A stretch of DNA of 64,000 nucleotides from Lactarius indigo (lineage: Eukaryota > Basidiomycota > Agaricomycetes > Russulales > Russulaceae). Below, one piece after another: positions 1-11,428 of the stretch (positions are counted from its first letter, which is position 1; each line of letters begins with the position of its first letter). Location of the stretch: positions 1,364,001 through 1,428,000 of the forward strand of contig JAFKAC010000003.1 of assembly GCA_025766275.1 (NCBI GenBank). The letters run 5' to 3'. Under the pieces are notes generated by a model. It had not been told where the DNA came from and did not search any database. It saw only the letters and a list, made by a program, of their open reading frames with translations. Position numbers and translations under genes: made by a program.

Positions 1-1938
1 TTGATCTGGCCAAGGGAAAATGTCTTTCGCTTGACATTGAGCACAATGTGCTGCATCTTGAGTGCGAAGGTCTCTGTGTCGATAGCTAAGTGGGGAGTAC
101 GGCACCGCTCGACCATAAGTTGACCAGTGCGATATCCGTCGAACTCGGCAACAGCGCGAAAAAGATCAAGAAAGTTCTGCCGGTTCTTTGCATTCAGGGT
201 TGTGACGAGGCCAGCAGTCGATAAAGACGAGCTCCGGGAGATATCCTTCGTCATGAAGAGATTGAAGTTTGTCCCTCCAAGCAACAGGAGAGGATGAGAG
301 TGAAGTGAGGTCTGATACGACAACATTGGAATCCAAGCTGGTCGGGTCATTGGCCTAAGTCGTCATTGTCGCTGGGAAAGAACGACGCCCAAAGTGTCTT
401 GAGAACAAGTGAAGTTGTAGATCGCGAAAACTTGACCATGATATTCCCTGGATGGAGGTCTGAGTGGACGAAATTGTCCAGAAGTAACATGTTCTGATCG
501 ACTTGATGAATATGGTCCCTTGGGGGTAACTAAAATAACACTTACCAGAAAGGCGTCCAAACCAAGCTCTGCCAGCTGATCGTCGTAAGGGCCTCCCCCG
601 TTCTTCAAAAATAGTTCCAGTGGGACAGCCTGTCTGGTATTCCTCCACTAAGATATCTTGAGTGGACCAAATGCGTAAAGGTCTCGGGAAAGTGACAGGC
701 GCATGTCTGGTCATGAAGTTCTGCTCGAAGGTGACCAAATTATCGGCCTCCCTCCTCAGGTCAAGTTGTTCGTACATCATACGCCCAAAAACTTCAACTT
801 CTTCAGGAAGCGAAATCCACTGCATGCCAGGAAAGATTGTGATGAGGTGGGCGAAAAAAGACATGATGGTGAGGTCGCGCTCTATAAGTTTGGTTACCCG
901 GGGGTGCAAGACTTTGACCTGCGACAGCAGCAGGTGGGGACAGATGGCTTGGATTCTGGGAGGATAACAGGCGTGAGGGCTCTTGGTCCCCTTTTACTAG
1001 ACCGTTTCGGGTCGAAATATGATGGTGGGAGTAAATCCTGCTTCAGCGTTGCTCTATACACCTCAAAAAAGGTTGAGATAGACTCCATAGTGGTCAAAGA
1101 TGACATACTTGAGCGATTGCCCCGCTTCCTATAGGTGTTTCGTCGAACATTTCAAACACTTCCTCAAATGGTCTTCGGAAAACACGTTCTATGGCTTGTT
1201 TTGTGTAGGCAAGAGAATGCGGCCGTCCTTGAGAGTGCATCTTTCCCATGCGTTCGCATAGCAAAGCAGGAAAGAGGTCTACACGCGAGGCCGCCCACTG
1301 GGCAAGCTATCAATGGATGGGATGAGTAAACCTGATTACAACAGAGGACAGTGATAATTTTGAACCTTGATGAACGTAGGCCCCGCGCGATCCATTTGGA
1401 CCACGAGATAGTCGTACCACCAAACTGCACCCCACCTATCGCCCTGAAACCTGTCTTCTGGAGGTCCCACCAACAGCATAGGTGATGAGAGGATGACGGG
1501 GGCAAATAGGAAGAATAAGTGGATGAATCTTCTGGCGGTGAGAACTGGCTCCCATATACGATATACAAAGAAAGCAGATATTCTATCCGAGAGCGAGAGG
1601 TCATGTTCTGAGGGAGACAGTATCAACGACTCTTGATATGGATCTGTGGAGTCGCGGGAAGGACATGGGATCAAAGTGGGAGATGTGAAAACGTCCAATA
1701 ATACGGGTTGCTGTCTAGGATAGAGATACAGAGAAACACAGCCCACAACTGGAACAGCCCAAAAGACTGGTCTTCTAAGAAATAACCGGGAGCGGGAGTA
1801 AGGGGGTGTGCGAGGAAGAAGCGTTGGTCCACGGGTCCAAAAGGATTTATGATGGGTTTGAGGGAGCTTGAACTGAGTAGGCAGCGGGAAGGAGGATCGC
1901 AAAGAAAATGAGTAGGTTCTAAGACATTTCACCATCAT
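1..1938 (-). CDS. ABC1/UbiB atypical kinase, YPL109c (Cqd1)/ADCK2-like, 3' end cut by window edge
   Basis: Mitochondrial ABC1-family protein-kinase-like fold linked in yeast to coenzyme Q distribution. Exon 1 (1366-1938) holds an N-terminal membrane segment (HLFFLFAPVILSSPMLLV) and ends in GPTFIK. A 59 nt intron (1307-1365) joins it to LAQWAASRVDL, together giving the family motif resembling FIKLGQWAASR. Further left come GSGAIAQVY (family nucleotide-binding region), the HPRV block near 900, EVEVFGRMMYEQLDLRREA (ExD-type motif) near 750-830 and, at the window edge, a C-terminal block ending FSLGQI, so little is missing. The start ATG is 1938 or a few codons downstream. The gene is divergent from glycogenin. 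YPL109 next to GLGEN is a known arrangement beside mushroom A mating-type loci. Internal exon limits below 900 were not all resolved. Confidence 0.85.
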
Positions 1939-2511
1939 ATGGCGTTACAACACGATGAGGTTCACATGTGCCATGAAGTGTGAATCGTGATATTCCTCAA
2001 GCAGAAGAATGGGGTCCTGCCAGTGGGTGGGGCGTGTGTCAAACTCGGTCCGGACAGACCGTCACACAACATTTTTCGTTGGACGTCTGCACGATTTAAA
2101 TGACGTCACAGGGAATCGTGTACGATTGCATTCATCGTCGACGCGAGACCCCAGTCAGACGTAATAAGATGGTACGATAAAGCAAGATTCAGCTGGCAGT
2201 GAACTCCTTGGTGGACTCCGTAGAAAGTTCGGATCAGCTGACGTGGTAGTATGGTGACGCGGAAAGCTCCACGATTGATTAGATTGGACTATTGCAGCCT
2301 TCTGCGATTTTTACATGCCTTCGGACTAGCATAAACAACTCGCAATGGGGAAGCGGGTCGGAGGCGGGTCGGAGGAATCAAGACCCACCGGCGTGGGAAA
2401 GGTTTCTATACCTAGCAGAGCCAGTTGAAAAGCTCTGGAAAACCATCCATTCTCTTACTGTAACTGCGTTCTTAAAAGCAGCCTCCCTTTTTTCGCGTGG
2501 ACATCTGGTCC
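1939..2511. promoter_or_regulatory. Shared intergenic region between the ABC1 kinase and glycogenin
   Basis: 573 bp between two divergent genes. It presumably holds both promoters. I see no coding exon, tRNA or strong repeat in it; the open frame from 2292 has no family features before the glycogenin ATG. Confidence 0.4.
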
Positions 2512-5500
2512 ATGGCCTCTCCTTATGCCTTTGTTACTCTCTTGACTTCGGATTACTACCTTCCTGGCGCGTTAACTCTCGCTGCAGCTTTGAGAGACAC
2601 CCATCCTTCTCCCGCTCTTCCTCCGGAAGTAGACTTCCAAACTGTTTGCTTAGTCACTCCGGAGACGGTCGATGTCGCCAGTATCAAGCTCCTTAGAAAA
2701 GCTTTTGACGTCGTCGTTGGTGTTGAGATCATCGAGGAGAATAATGAGCGTGGTTTGCAACTTCTAGGTATGTACCCTTCCACGTGGCTTATCTACCACC
2801 TCTTCCTATATGCCTGCTATACTTTGAAACACGAGCACCGCGCACCCGCCCCTCAGTGGGATCATCCTCAGTGAATGTGTGCGATTCGTCGTGACGTTCC
2901 AATCCAAACCGTGTTGCGCATACATCTCGTCAATTCGCGTACGCTGTGCCCCTCCACTCCTCCCCACCTGCTTTGGCTGGTCTAGTCCTTCCCTCGTTAT
3001 AGCAACCTTGTCCGACCAGCCCGCGCTTTCTAATCCTCTTCCCTCCTAGGTCGCCCCGATCTTACCACTGTCCTCACGAAACTTCACGTTTTTCGCCTCA
3101 CTCAATATTCCAAAATAATTTTTCTGGACGCCGATATCCTTCCAATTCGCACACTCTCTCATCTTTTTACACTTCCTCATGATTTCTCAGCAGTGCCAGA
3201 TGTGGGCTGGCCTGACATATTCAATTCTGGCTTTCATGGTCTTGTCCCCTGGGGAGGACAAGTTCAATGAGCTTATGACACTCTCAAAAACCAAAGGCAG
3301 CTGGGATGGTGCTGATCAGGGTCTCCTTAACTGAGTGGCGGGGAATGCAACTGGCACAGGCTCAGCTTTACTTATAACACAACACCTACTGCCGTATACA
3401 CGTAGGTGTTCTTCATGATATTTCCTATGCATTTGTTCACCAAATTTACAGTTACGCGCCAGCATATGAACGTTTTGGTTCACAAATCTCCGCCATTCAT
3501 TTTATAGGTGCCAACAAACCATGGTCGTCCATACCTTGGCGCGCCCCCGGTTCGGCCACTGCACAGCAAGTTGCTTCACAGCCCTTACAAGTTTACGACT
3601 ATGGCTCTCTACTTGATCGGTGGTACGCTGTGTATGACAAACATTATCGCTCTCAGCCTGTGATACCCCAAGCTGCATATGCGTCAACACGCTACGCGGC
3701 GGCATGGGATCAGGGTAGCACGGTAGCTCCTAACGCGTCTCCAGTTCCTTCTGCTTCGGTCATGAGTCTGGAAGAGCTGCGGCGGATTGCCATCGACGGA
3801 TTTTCTGGCATCTCCGGCATTTCTAGGACTTCTGTTGCCACAGCTGGTGAAGGAAATTACACGAGTCTCCCCTTAGAAGGGCGTCTAGACCTTATGCGAC
3901 CAAGGCCCAAGTTAGACAAGAGCCACGAATCGCACGCCAATATAGAGGGCCAACAGGCGCCTGATGAGGGTGGTCGAGGACATCAGCCCACTCCGGAGGA
4001 CAGCGCCGGATCTTCGACACCCAAAGCACGACCTCACTTGCTCTATTCTGGTGACCACCTCCCTGGCTCTCCTTCCGTTCCTGAGCAATATGGACCTCTT
4101 ATGCCAAACTTTGGATCTGAGTCAAGCGCCGCAATGGCCTCTGTCTCAAGCTTAACCTGGCAACCCGGACCACACCATACGGCTCACCGGCAAATCCAAC
4201 CTGGTCCTACGTCCCTTCTTCCCCCTGATCAGACTCGAAGCTACTACACTGGGGGTCATCAGACTCGAGAAGTTCGCGCTCAATTTACTGCACAGCGTCC
4301 CACGCAGTCACATAGTCGGATTGGAGAATCGTACGCTTCGCCAGCACAAGTTCCAGGAGTACTACCCGACAGACCTGACCTGTACGGGTCATCGGGGTAT
4401 ACACACGCGCAACGTCAGACTTTTCTGCATTTTGATCGGGAACGAGGGCCAATTTCTACACATTTACCAGACCAACCTGCGGAAAAGCAATGGAAAGCAG
4501 GCACCGTTGCTACAACAATATGAGGGTTTTCAGCCACCGGTGTCTCAGCCAACGCAAAGATTGCTGCGGATAGCCCATGAGCAGGAACACCTACAACGAG
4601 CATACTTGCAAGGACAGGATCAGGTATTGGAACCAGACCTTCACCGTCCACAACCAGATTCAGGAATTCTTGTTCGTCACGATCTCGAGCACACTCATGA
4701 GCGTAGTCACCAATCAGCTCAGCTTCCTCAGGAACCCATCCGACCTGTGTCGCCGCCCTTGATGACATGGAATCCTGCAGTTGAGCCCCCTCCCAGCACT
4801 GCGCCTGTATCTAGTTTTCCCGTCACGACTTACTATCCTAATGTTTGGGACCAGTCTCTCCAATATCTAAGCGATTCGTCGTCATCGCGAGATATCAGTT
4901 CGACGCTCTTTGCGGTTCCACCACCCTCGCGGATTCCCGAGCGCCTGGTGCAAGAGAAGCACTACGTGAATGTCCTTGGGGAAGACAAGAAGGGGGACAC
5001 CCCAAGTCCAGATAGGGGCAAGATAAAGCCAGTATTCCCTTGGGAAGATAAGCCCCGCTTGACTCCTGGTCGTGTTTTCCCGTCCACGGACTCACCTCCC
5101 CCTGGCCAGTTCCTACTTCCCGCTGTAGAGACTGGGTCCCCGTCTCCTAGCCCACCCCTGCGTTTCTCTCCCACGCAGCTTTACGCGTCCTCTCCACCTC
5201 CCTCCGGATTCCCGCCTTCCTTCTCGTACTCCAACGCATGGGATACCGTACCTAGCATACAAAAGTATGCGTCGCGCTTAGTGCGGCCCCCACAAAATGT
5301 ACCACCCCTCGCCCCAGCGTTTGACTTTGGTGAGTCACGAAGGCGCGACAGTGCCCTCTTCAGAAACTGGCGCGAATCTGAGGAGAGTAGCGTGGATGGC
5401 GATGACGAGGATACCGGAGACGAAGGCGACGCTGCTCCACCCAGCAAGCAGCGCTCGCGTTCCGGATCCTTGGCGTCGGCGCCCTATCCCGGCGGAAAGA

Positions 5501-6042
5501 GCAGGAAGAAGGAGTACCGCTCACAAGGTGTGCAGACGATTCCCAAAGAGACCAAGGACCAGAGTGTCCAGGTTACTGTCCTCACCGACGCAACGGACGC
5601 TAATCGCTCGCTTAAAGATCTGGAAAGGAGGCTGGATGACGTGGCAAAACTTTCTCCGTTGGGCTCTCCCACTGGGCTCCGTAGCCCGCGCTATACCTCT
5701 CCCCGAGGCTCATCGACGAACCTTGCGGAATCAACGCCCAGACCTATCCTTTACAAGCCTGTACAGAGATCGTCGGCCCTGCAACGCGGTGGTCTAGAGC
5801 AGCGCCTCGACCCCCGCGTCTTTCTCCCGGACTATCTCGAGCGATACAGCGTCTTCGCCGTCGAGTGTTGGCCCCCCAACTTCGCCGGTGGATTCCCGTC
5901 CGATGCACCGTGCGGGAGGGCGAGTGTGGGACCCCGCACGCGGAGTAGAAATATTCAAGAAGGGGTCCGAAGAGGTACTGTCACGGTTCCTGAAGATGGG
6001 TTCGTGGGAGGAGGAGAAACAAAGTCTGTCGCCAACTTGAAT
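2512..6042 (+). CDS. Glycogenin (self-glucosylating glycogen primer), with several apparent frameshifts
   Basis: Glycogenin uses UDP-glucose to build the first glucose chain on its own tyrosine. Exon 1 starts ATG 2512 (MASPYAFVTLL) and ends 2767. After an unusually long 282 nt intron (2768-3049) the frame resumes as RPDLTTVLTKLHVFRLTQYS, then FLDADIL (DxD metal/UDP site), PDVGWPDIFNSG and WDGADQGLLN (the family DQGLLN motif). A long low-complexity C-terminal half follows with repeated NVWD/NAWD blocks and PVFPWED. The tail beginning WDPARGVEIFKKGSEE ends at the stop 6040-6042. Staying in frame requires removing single bases near 3233, 3331, 3346, about 4505 and about 5795. Each is a +1 shift with clear homology on both sides. 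This is either assembly error or a recent pseudogene. GLGEN is a standard A-locus neighbour. Confidence 0.85.
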
Positions 6043-7185
6043 TATTTTTCCATGCATAGTTTCTTGTGTTCGGAGTGGTTTGCTTTACCTTTATACCCTT
6101 CATCGTTCTTTTCAAATCATGTCTCTTGTTTTTTTCCACTACTTAACACTTTCACCCCTCATTTCCTTCACGATCGATCTCCTCGCGAAACAAATCCGGA
6201 CCGTCTATGTATATGGCAACACACGTTGATACTCTTATTCCTCTGTTTCCCGATTCTTTCATCATTCTTCTCTCGACTACCACAGGAAGCGATGAGATGT
6301 TTGTAGAGTGTTGTAGTTAATGAAGAGGTGAAGCTCGTGAGGTGATGTTTCGCTCCACGTAGGATCCAACAGTGACATGAATGCCTGTCCCCTCAATACT
6401 ATTTCACTATAATCATCAACCGTGATGAGCGCCCAAGACCATTTTGCTGAGTCCAATTCCCATTATTCGTCGGTTCATTTATATTGAGGCCTCTCCTGCG
6501 ACCGTCGAGACCGAAGCACTCATGGCAGGCACCCTGCAAGTTCATGACCATGCCACAAGCACTAGCCACCCTCATTGCTGGAGCAATCTTATATTTATAT
6601 CTCCAGCGTCGATAGCTCGACAAACTAGTATTGACTAATCAGTAGAATGATGTTTCGAATAGCTGCCGGAAGCGGATCGTTAGGCATACTACCTGTCGTT
6701 ACTTCGTGTACGTACCGTTTCTACTTTGACCGCCGAAATTCGTTCCCACATACTCTAGACTATGGATCTGGTAGCACCGTCGGTACGTCTAACGCTGTTA
6801 CTCGGCTCAGCGCCAAGGCAGAGAAATGACAAAGAGGTAGTAAGAAGAGACAGATGGGTATGCAAGAGTCGTCGACAGTGTCTCAGTAGTCTCGAGTCCG
6901 GCCAACGACGCACCCATCAGTTAGCGTACCTGCAGACACTACAGGGCTGGTGTAGACCATACGCAATGGGCGCACTGTACCCTACTTGTGATGAGCGTGT
7001 GAAACAGGTCACGGTGAATGGGTCGAAATGGAGGTGTCAGCATAAATAACAAGTAGTGCCTGCGGTGTGCATTGGAATAAACGTGTACTTCATGGCATCC
7101 TATTTTGCGGAGAAGTTCACAGAAATGACTATACTGAGTCATAGTGGGCAGTCGATATACTGTAAGAGCTCACTCCCAGACCCCT
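6043..7185. other. Intergenic, no gene seen
   Basis: About 1.1 kb between the glycogenin stop and the next gene. It begins with the probable glycogenin 3' UTR. Short open frames exist on both strands but none shows a domain, a signal of splicing or composition like the neighbouring genes. Confidence 0.5.
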
Positions 7186-7722
7186 TCAGCGGCGGGGCGC
7201 CTGTTCTGGTGCCGACATGATGTTTGCGGCCACGGACGCAGTCTCTTGCATCCGTGTATGGAGGGTAAACAGGGTCTCGATGGCCTTTTTAGCCTGATCT
7301 GCTAATCGCTCTTCCGTGGGAGGTTCGTTGGCTTCCGGTGCTAGGAGAGGCAGTGAGCCAACTCCGGTAGTGTATAGCAACTCATTGAGCGCGTGAATGC
7401 TCTGCCTCAACGCGGCAAGATTGTCTGCGAGTACCGCGGACATTGGTGTAGATAAAGGGGGAGAAGAAGTATAACAGACCGGCTGTATGTGCAGGACTTG
7501 ATCCAGGTTGGTATGCACCTTTGCTGATGATAAAGATCTCAGAGAAAGAAGGGTGATGTCGAACGTGACGTACATGGCATTGAGTGCCTCGTGGGCCAAG
7601 GAACGGACTGTGGTAATTTGAGTTTGCACGAGACTGATGTTATCTTTGAAAAGGAGGGGCGAATTGGGGTCGTCTGGCTGAGCAGGAGGGAACGCTACGG
7701 TTGGCTGTACGAAGGCTGACAT
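7186..7722 (-). CDS. Small helical protein of unknown function (143 aa)
   Basis: I do not recognise this family with certainty. Three exons (7722-7574, 7523-7480, 7424-7186), separated by introns of 50 nt (GTACGT..CAG) and 55 nt (GTCTGT..CAG), add up to 432 nt with no frame problem. The product starts MSAFVQPTVAFPP and is then mostly helical: a block ending SLAHEALNAIKGAYQPG, then DNLAALRQSIHALNELLYTT, then a final helix with QAKKAIETLFTLHTRMQE. There is no membrane segment or signal peptide. The helix-rich layout and size are like small Mediator subunits, which is only a guess. It lies between glycogenin and beta-fg within the A-locus flank. Confidence 0.6.
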   Translation of the reverse strand: MSAFVQPTVAFPPAQPDDPNSPLLFKDNISLVQTQITTVRSLAHEALNAMYVTFDITLLSLRSLSSAKVHTNLDQVLHIQPVCYTSSPPLSTPMSAVLADNLAALRQSIHALNELLYTTGVGSLPLLAPEANEPPTEERLADQAKKAIETLFTLHTRMQETASVAANIMSAPEQAPRR

Positions 7723-7863
7723 AGTTCGGGTAAAAGGAATGGTCGAACTTGAATAGCTTGAATGATCACCAGATCTCATAAAATCAGCTGCATAGAGATA
7801 GACGCTTTGCAGTCTACCACCATCATCGTCACTACCAATGGTATTCATATCAACCTTTCTGAA

Positions 7864-8199
7864 CTATTTATTCGTTGAACGTTGACCCTTCGATACAAGG
7901 ATAATTTCATCAATCTCGCCAAAAAAGGTTACGAAGCCTATGAGAAGTCTCAAAGCAATGATGACGACAAATGTAAGGTGTTCGCTCTTATCAGGTGACC
8001 CGTGCATGTCCATTTGGCTCAATTGGCACGGCTTTACACAGCCGACTATCGCAAGACCGGTGGTGAAGAATACAATTCTCCTCACCACTCTCAGCAAGGA
8101 AGCAGCCACGGGGGCCCTCAATGTATTATTGCATTTCCACCCGGCGCCTGATTGATCTGATTGATCATTTCCTTCGTCCGCGCCCGCACAGTTGATCAT
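7864..8199 (-). CDS. Possible small two-helix membrane protein (111 aa), weakly supported
   Basis: A single open frame whose start lies 28 bp from the divergent beta-fg start. The product has two hydrophobic stretches (VVFF-type residues RRIVFFTTGLAIVGCV and LTFVVIIALRLLIGFVTFFG). No family is recognised and there is no splicing evidence. It may be chance reading of the space between two genes. Confidence 0.25.
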   Translation of the reverse strand: MINCAGADEGNDQSDQSGAGWKCNNTLRAPVAASLLRVVRRIVFFTTGLAIVGCVKPCQLSQMDMHGSPDKSEHLTFVVIIALRLLIGFVTFFGEIDEIILVSKGQRSTNK

Positions 8200-8227
8200 G
8201 ACGAAGTAGTACGCTCAGCAAAGACTC

Positions 8228-8852
8228 ATGGCTCAGGCGACTGATTCTCTGTTCTCCTCTGCGCTTTCGTACGTTCACGATAACAAGGTGCGTCGCGAGG
8301 TGTCATGCACAATCGTGCATCTACGATTTATCCACATTCCGGTTAGGGCCAATACCATGACATTGACGAAGACGAAGTCCAAGAGGCACACCGCAAGGTT
8401 TATGAGGACAATTCCGACAAAGACCTGCCTGCGTCATCTTTAGGCAACGCCGCGGCGCTTGAGGTACGTATGCTAGTATAAATCGGATGCACTACTATGT
8501 GAATGCCAGTCACACGCAGGTGCTCAAGAAATTCACGTCTGGAAACGGCGGAAAAAGTGGTAGCGGCAATTCACAGACGCAGCTGATCAGTATGGCTATG
8601 GCCGAGGCTTCCAAGCTCTTCGATAAGTCCGGTGGTGGTAGCAGTGGCAAGAAGCAAGATGCGGTCAATGGCGCAGCAATGACTGTCGTCAAACTCCTTG
8701 TCAAGAGTAAGTTCAGTGGCGGCGTCACTGGTGGCGCAGATAGTGGTGGCCTGGGCAGTCTGTTGCACTTGGTACGTATTGATGAGTTCACCTCAGTTAG
8801 TCGTAATACTGAAAACTGTATGATGAATGTATAGGCCTCCAAGCTTGCATGA
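8228..8852 (+). CDS. Beta-flanking protein (beta-fg, DUF7721-like)
   Basis: Conserved small protein of unknown biochemical role that marks one side of the HD mating-type genes in many Agaricomycetes. Four exons (8228-8287, 8347-8463, 8520-8771, 8835-8852), all with GT..AG introns, give exactly 149 codons including the stop. Features seen: N-terminal LFSSALSYVHDNKGQYHD, the acidic block DEDEVQEAHRKVYED, a Gly/Ser-rich linker (SGNGGKSGSGNS), then MAMAEASKLFDKSGG and a helical VNGAAMTVVKLLVKSKF followed by a Gly-rich tail ending LLHLASKLA. The reading frame is intact. Its position 0.6 kb from the HD2-like gene is the expected synteny. Confidence 0.85.
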
Positions 8853-9445
8853 GCTACGGCGTGTCTTGGTCGGTGGAAATTAGCTAGTTAAATTGTACCC
8901 CCAGAATATCGTTGCGCATGCTTAGGGATCACACAGACACTGAGTAGCCTCTTTACTTGTGTAAAAGAAGGGAGTAAACCCCGTTTGGTTCGATCACGGC
9001 CTCGTACGCACTGCACCAACTCGTGGTTTAGACGGCAGTTCTTGTTCTCTATGCTTTCATTCATTGACCGGTACAAAGTGCATCGTGAGGTGTACGTCAC
9101 GATATGCCGTGCGACGTGTATCTACGATCTATGTACCATGACATTCGTAAGATAGAGTCTGAGTGAACGTAATAGTTCCTCTGCAATCCAAGTCACACCG
9201 CAACAAGCACTGCGGCACAGTTTATCAGGATGGTTACAGTACAATGACTGGAGTACAGAGGGTATTGATTCTATCTACTGTAGTGGACTACTGTACGAAT
9301 AAGGATACTAAACTGCGCTATGAGTAGTGCGGGTATGAATGTGCAACGAGGAATCACTCGAGTCGGGAATAGCCCCCAGGCAACAGAAGCTACCTACGCC
9401 TATTATGTATGAGATCGCGAGACCCAAGGTAACACAAGGAGATAC
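8853..9445. other. Intergenic between beta-fg and the HD2-like gene
   Basis: About 590 bp; the two genes converge here. I see no exon or RNA gene. It should hold both 3' UTRs and is often polymorphic between mating types. Confidence 0.45.
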
Positions 9446-11272
9446 CTAAATACCAAAAGTGAAGGTGAGCGGTTGTTCGTCCCTGCCCCAACCCCCTTTC
9501 GTGAAATCTAAGTGCATGTATCGTTGCCTCGGGCAAGGCAGCTTGACATCACCGAGTGGCCCTTTATGAGATACTACCCCATCCGACTCGGATGAGATAG
9601 ACAAGCCTTTTGTTGACGCGTGGGCCAGTAGCACGTGCGAACGTGGTGGAGTGGAAGGTGGAGTATCGAGCTCGTCGGAGGATGTTGGAGGTGAATCAAA
9701 GTACGAGGTGGTATCCGAAACAAGTAGAGGAGATCGTGAGACGGAGTAGGAGAACGACCCCCCAGCCGTCGCCAGAGGCTTTAAGGCTTGATTTTGAGGA
9801 ATAGTCTGCGATTGAGGGAGCGTCTTGTGAAGGGTATGTACCTTCCTTTGCCTAAGGTTAGAGAATTTCTGCGTTGCAACGCATGGCGCCTCTGCGGTAT
9901 ATAGTGAAGGGGGAGTTTCCACAGGGTGAGTTTTCTGCAGTGATGCAGAAACATCTGAGGTTGTCTCTTCTACGACCTGTTCAGTAGAACGCGATATGGT
10001 GGGATGAGATATTCTTGCCGGGTCAAATAAGGGGGGTGATGGAGAAACCGATATCTTGCTCCGACGTGTCGGGAGCGAGGCTATCTTTCGCCTCCGAGGT
10101 GTGCTTGTCGGCTTTGTCGGCGATACAATGATTTCTACACTTGCCCGCTGAGGGTTCGTAGCGTTATCTGCAATACTGGTACTGGAAGATAGAATTGGAG
10201 ACAACGGCTTGATACTGTTAGAATCAGGGATGTAAAACACTCCGTGGCTCCTTGGAATTCTGGAGTCGGTCTCTGAGGTCGTAGTAGTCATTCGCCCGAA
10301 GAGGGTGGTTAATGTAGACATATCAGGGCTATGGTTTGCCGATGACCGCACTTCCCGAGGAGGTGTTGGGGGAATAAATGAAGTGGGTAAAGTGTTCCGG
10401 GGAAGGCGGGACGCTGGAGGTGGTGGGTAGGGGGCAGGAAAACAAGTTTGGGGCACAACATGACTGAAAGGGTCACCAAGTTTCGAGGTCGACGAGATCG
10501 CTGGCGACATTGGCGACTTAATAGAATGAGCCTCATGCACAGAACACAGATCAACCACATACCATCAGGCGAGAATTGACTGTATCTGTGGATAAAGCAT
10601 GCGTTTGTTCTGACGTTTCTTCCAGTCGTGAGGTCACGTCGGTGTTGGGGCTTGTCACAGTCTGACAGACTTGATTAGGTGTGCAAAACGAAACAAGGTT
10701 GTTAAGCCTACTTTATCAGAAGTAAAATACGCTGCTTTGAGTCCAAGTCTCGCAATGATTTCGGCTTTCGCTGCATTGTCCACGCGTATCTGTGTGATAA
10801 TGGATTTAGCGTCGCGAGTGATTTTTGATATTACGGTGGTACTCGCATTCACGCGTTCAGGACGGATGGCTGCTTGAGGTGTACTAGCTTGACACAGCTG
10901 TACTCGAATAATCGACACAAATCGTGAGTCCCAGGCTTGAACCGTCCTTTTGAACAGAATAACGAAAACTTCACGGTAGTACTCGGTGAGGTGACCTCCA
11001 TGAGTAGCGTGGTCGAAGTGGGATTGACAAATCTTCCTGTACCGATCCACAAAACCCATATAGGTGCTGGATAATTGTCGAGCAAGAGAGGGTCGGAGTC
11101 CCACGTCAATAAGATACTGGGCCGGTGTACATACTTCGGGGAGAGGAAGCTGGAGCTGGGATGTCGTCGATGATTCAAGACTGGTGGGCATATAACCACG
11201 TGTGTCGGAAAGTAGCCGTAGTTCACGAGCGTCATCAAAAATATTTCGCACACAAGGCAAGAGTCCTGGCAT
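9446..11272 (-). CDS. HD2-like mating-type protein with no recognisable homeodomain (576 aa)
   Basis: Divergent partner of HD1. Exons 11272-10712, 10661-10563 and 10516-9446 (introns 50 and 46 nt, GTAGGC..CAG and GTATGT..AAG) sum to 1731 nt, so the frame is intact. Residues about 45-140 look like the N-terminal dimerisation region of HD mating proteins: PLPEVCTPAQYL, GLRPSLARQLSSTYMGFVDRY, then YYREVFVILFKRTVQAWDS. A homeodomain with WFxNxR should follow, but residues about 140-220 contain no such motif in any frame I read. The remainder is Ser/Pro/Thr-rich with basic clusters (TPRRRKI, TRRSK) that could be nuclear signals. It ends LTFTFGI. Assignment rests on position and the N-terminal pattern. 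It could be a degenerate HD2, a homeodomain-less variant, or an unrelated gene. The start could lie slightly upstream if a 5' intron exists. Confidence 0.6.
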
Positions 11273-11428
11273 CGTGCAGATAAGAGTGGTTGGGGAACGT
11301 GAAAGACCTGACGAAGGTTAAATTGGTGCCACCGTCCAATACGGCCAGTATTTGTTAACATTTGTTCGAACAATCGCCCATTGTGATTATATAATGCTCG
11401 TTTGGAGGCTCAAAGCTCTGATGACCGT
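11273..11428. promoter_or_regulatory. Bidirectional HD1/HD2 promoter with two perfect palindromes
   Basis: Only 156 bp separate the two predicted ATGs. Inside are a 12 bp perfect palindrome TTGTTCGAACAA (11362-11373) and a 10 bp palindrome ATTATATAAT (11386-11395) that also contains a TATA-like core. Coordinated promoters are normal for divergent HD pairs. Use of these palindromes as operator sites is inference. Confidence 0.45.

Noticed and set aside
10849..11373. 174-codon frame starting near the HD promoter
   Set aside because: It overlaps the HD2-like exon 1 in another frame and contains none of the HD N-terminal pattern.
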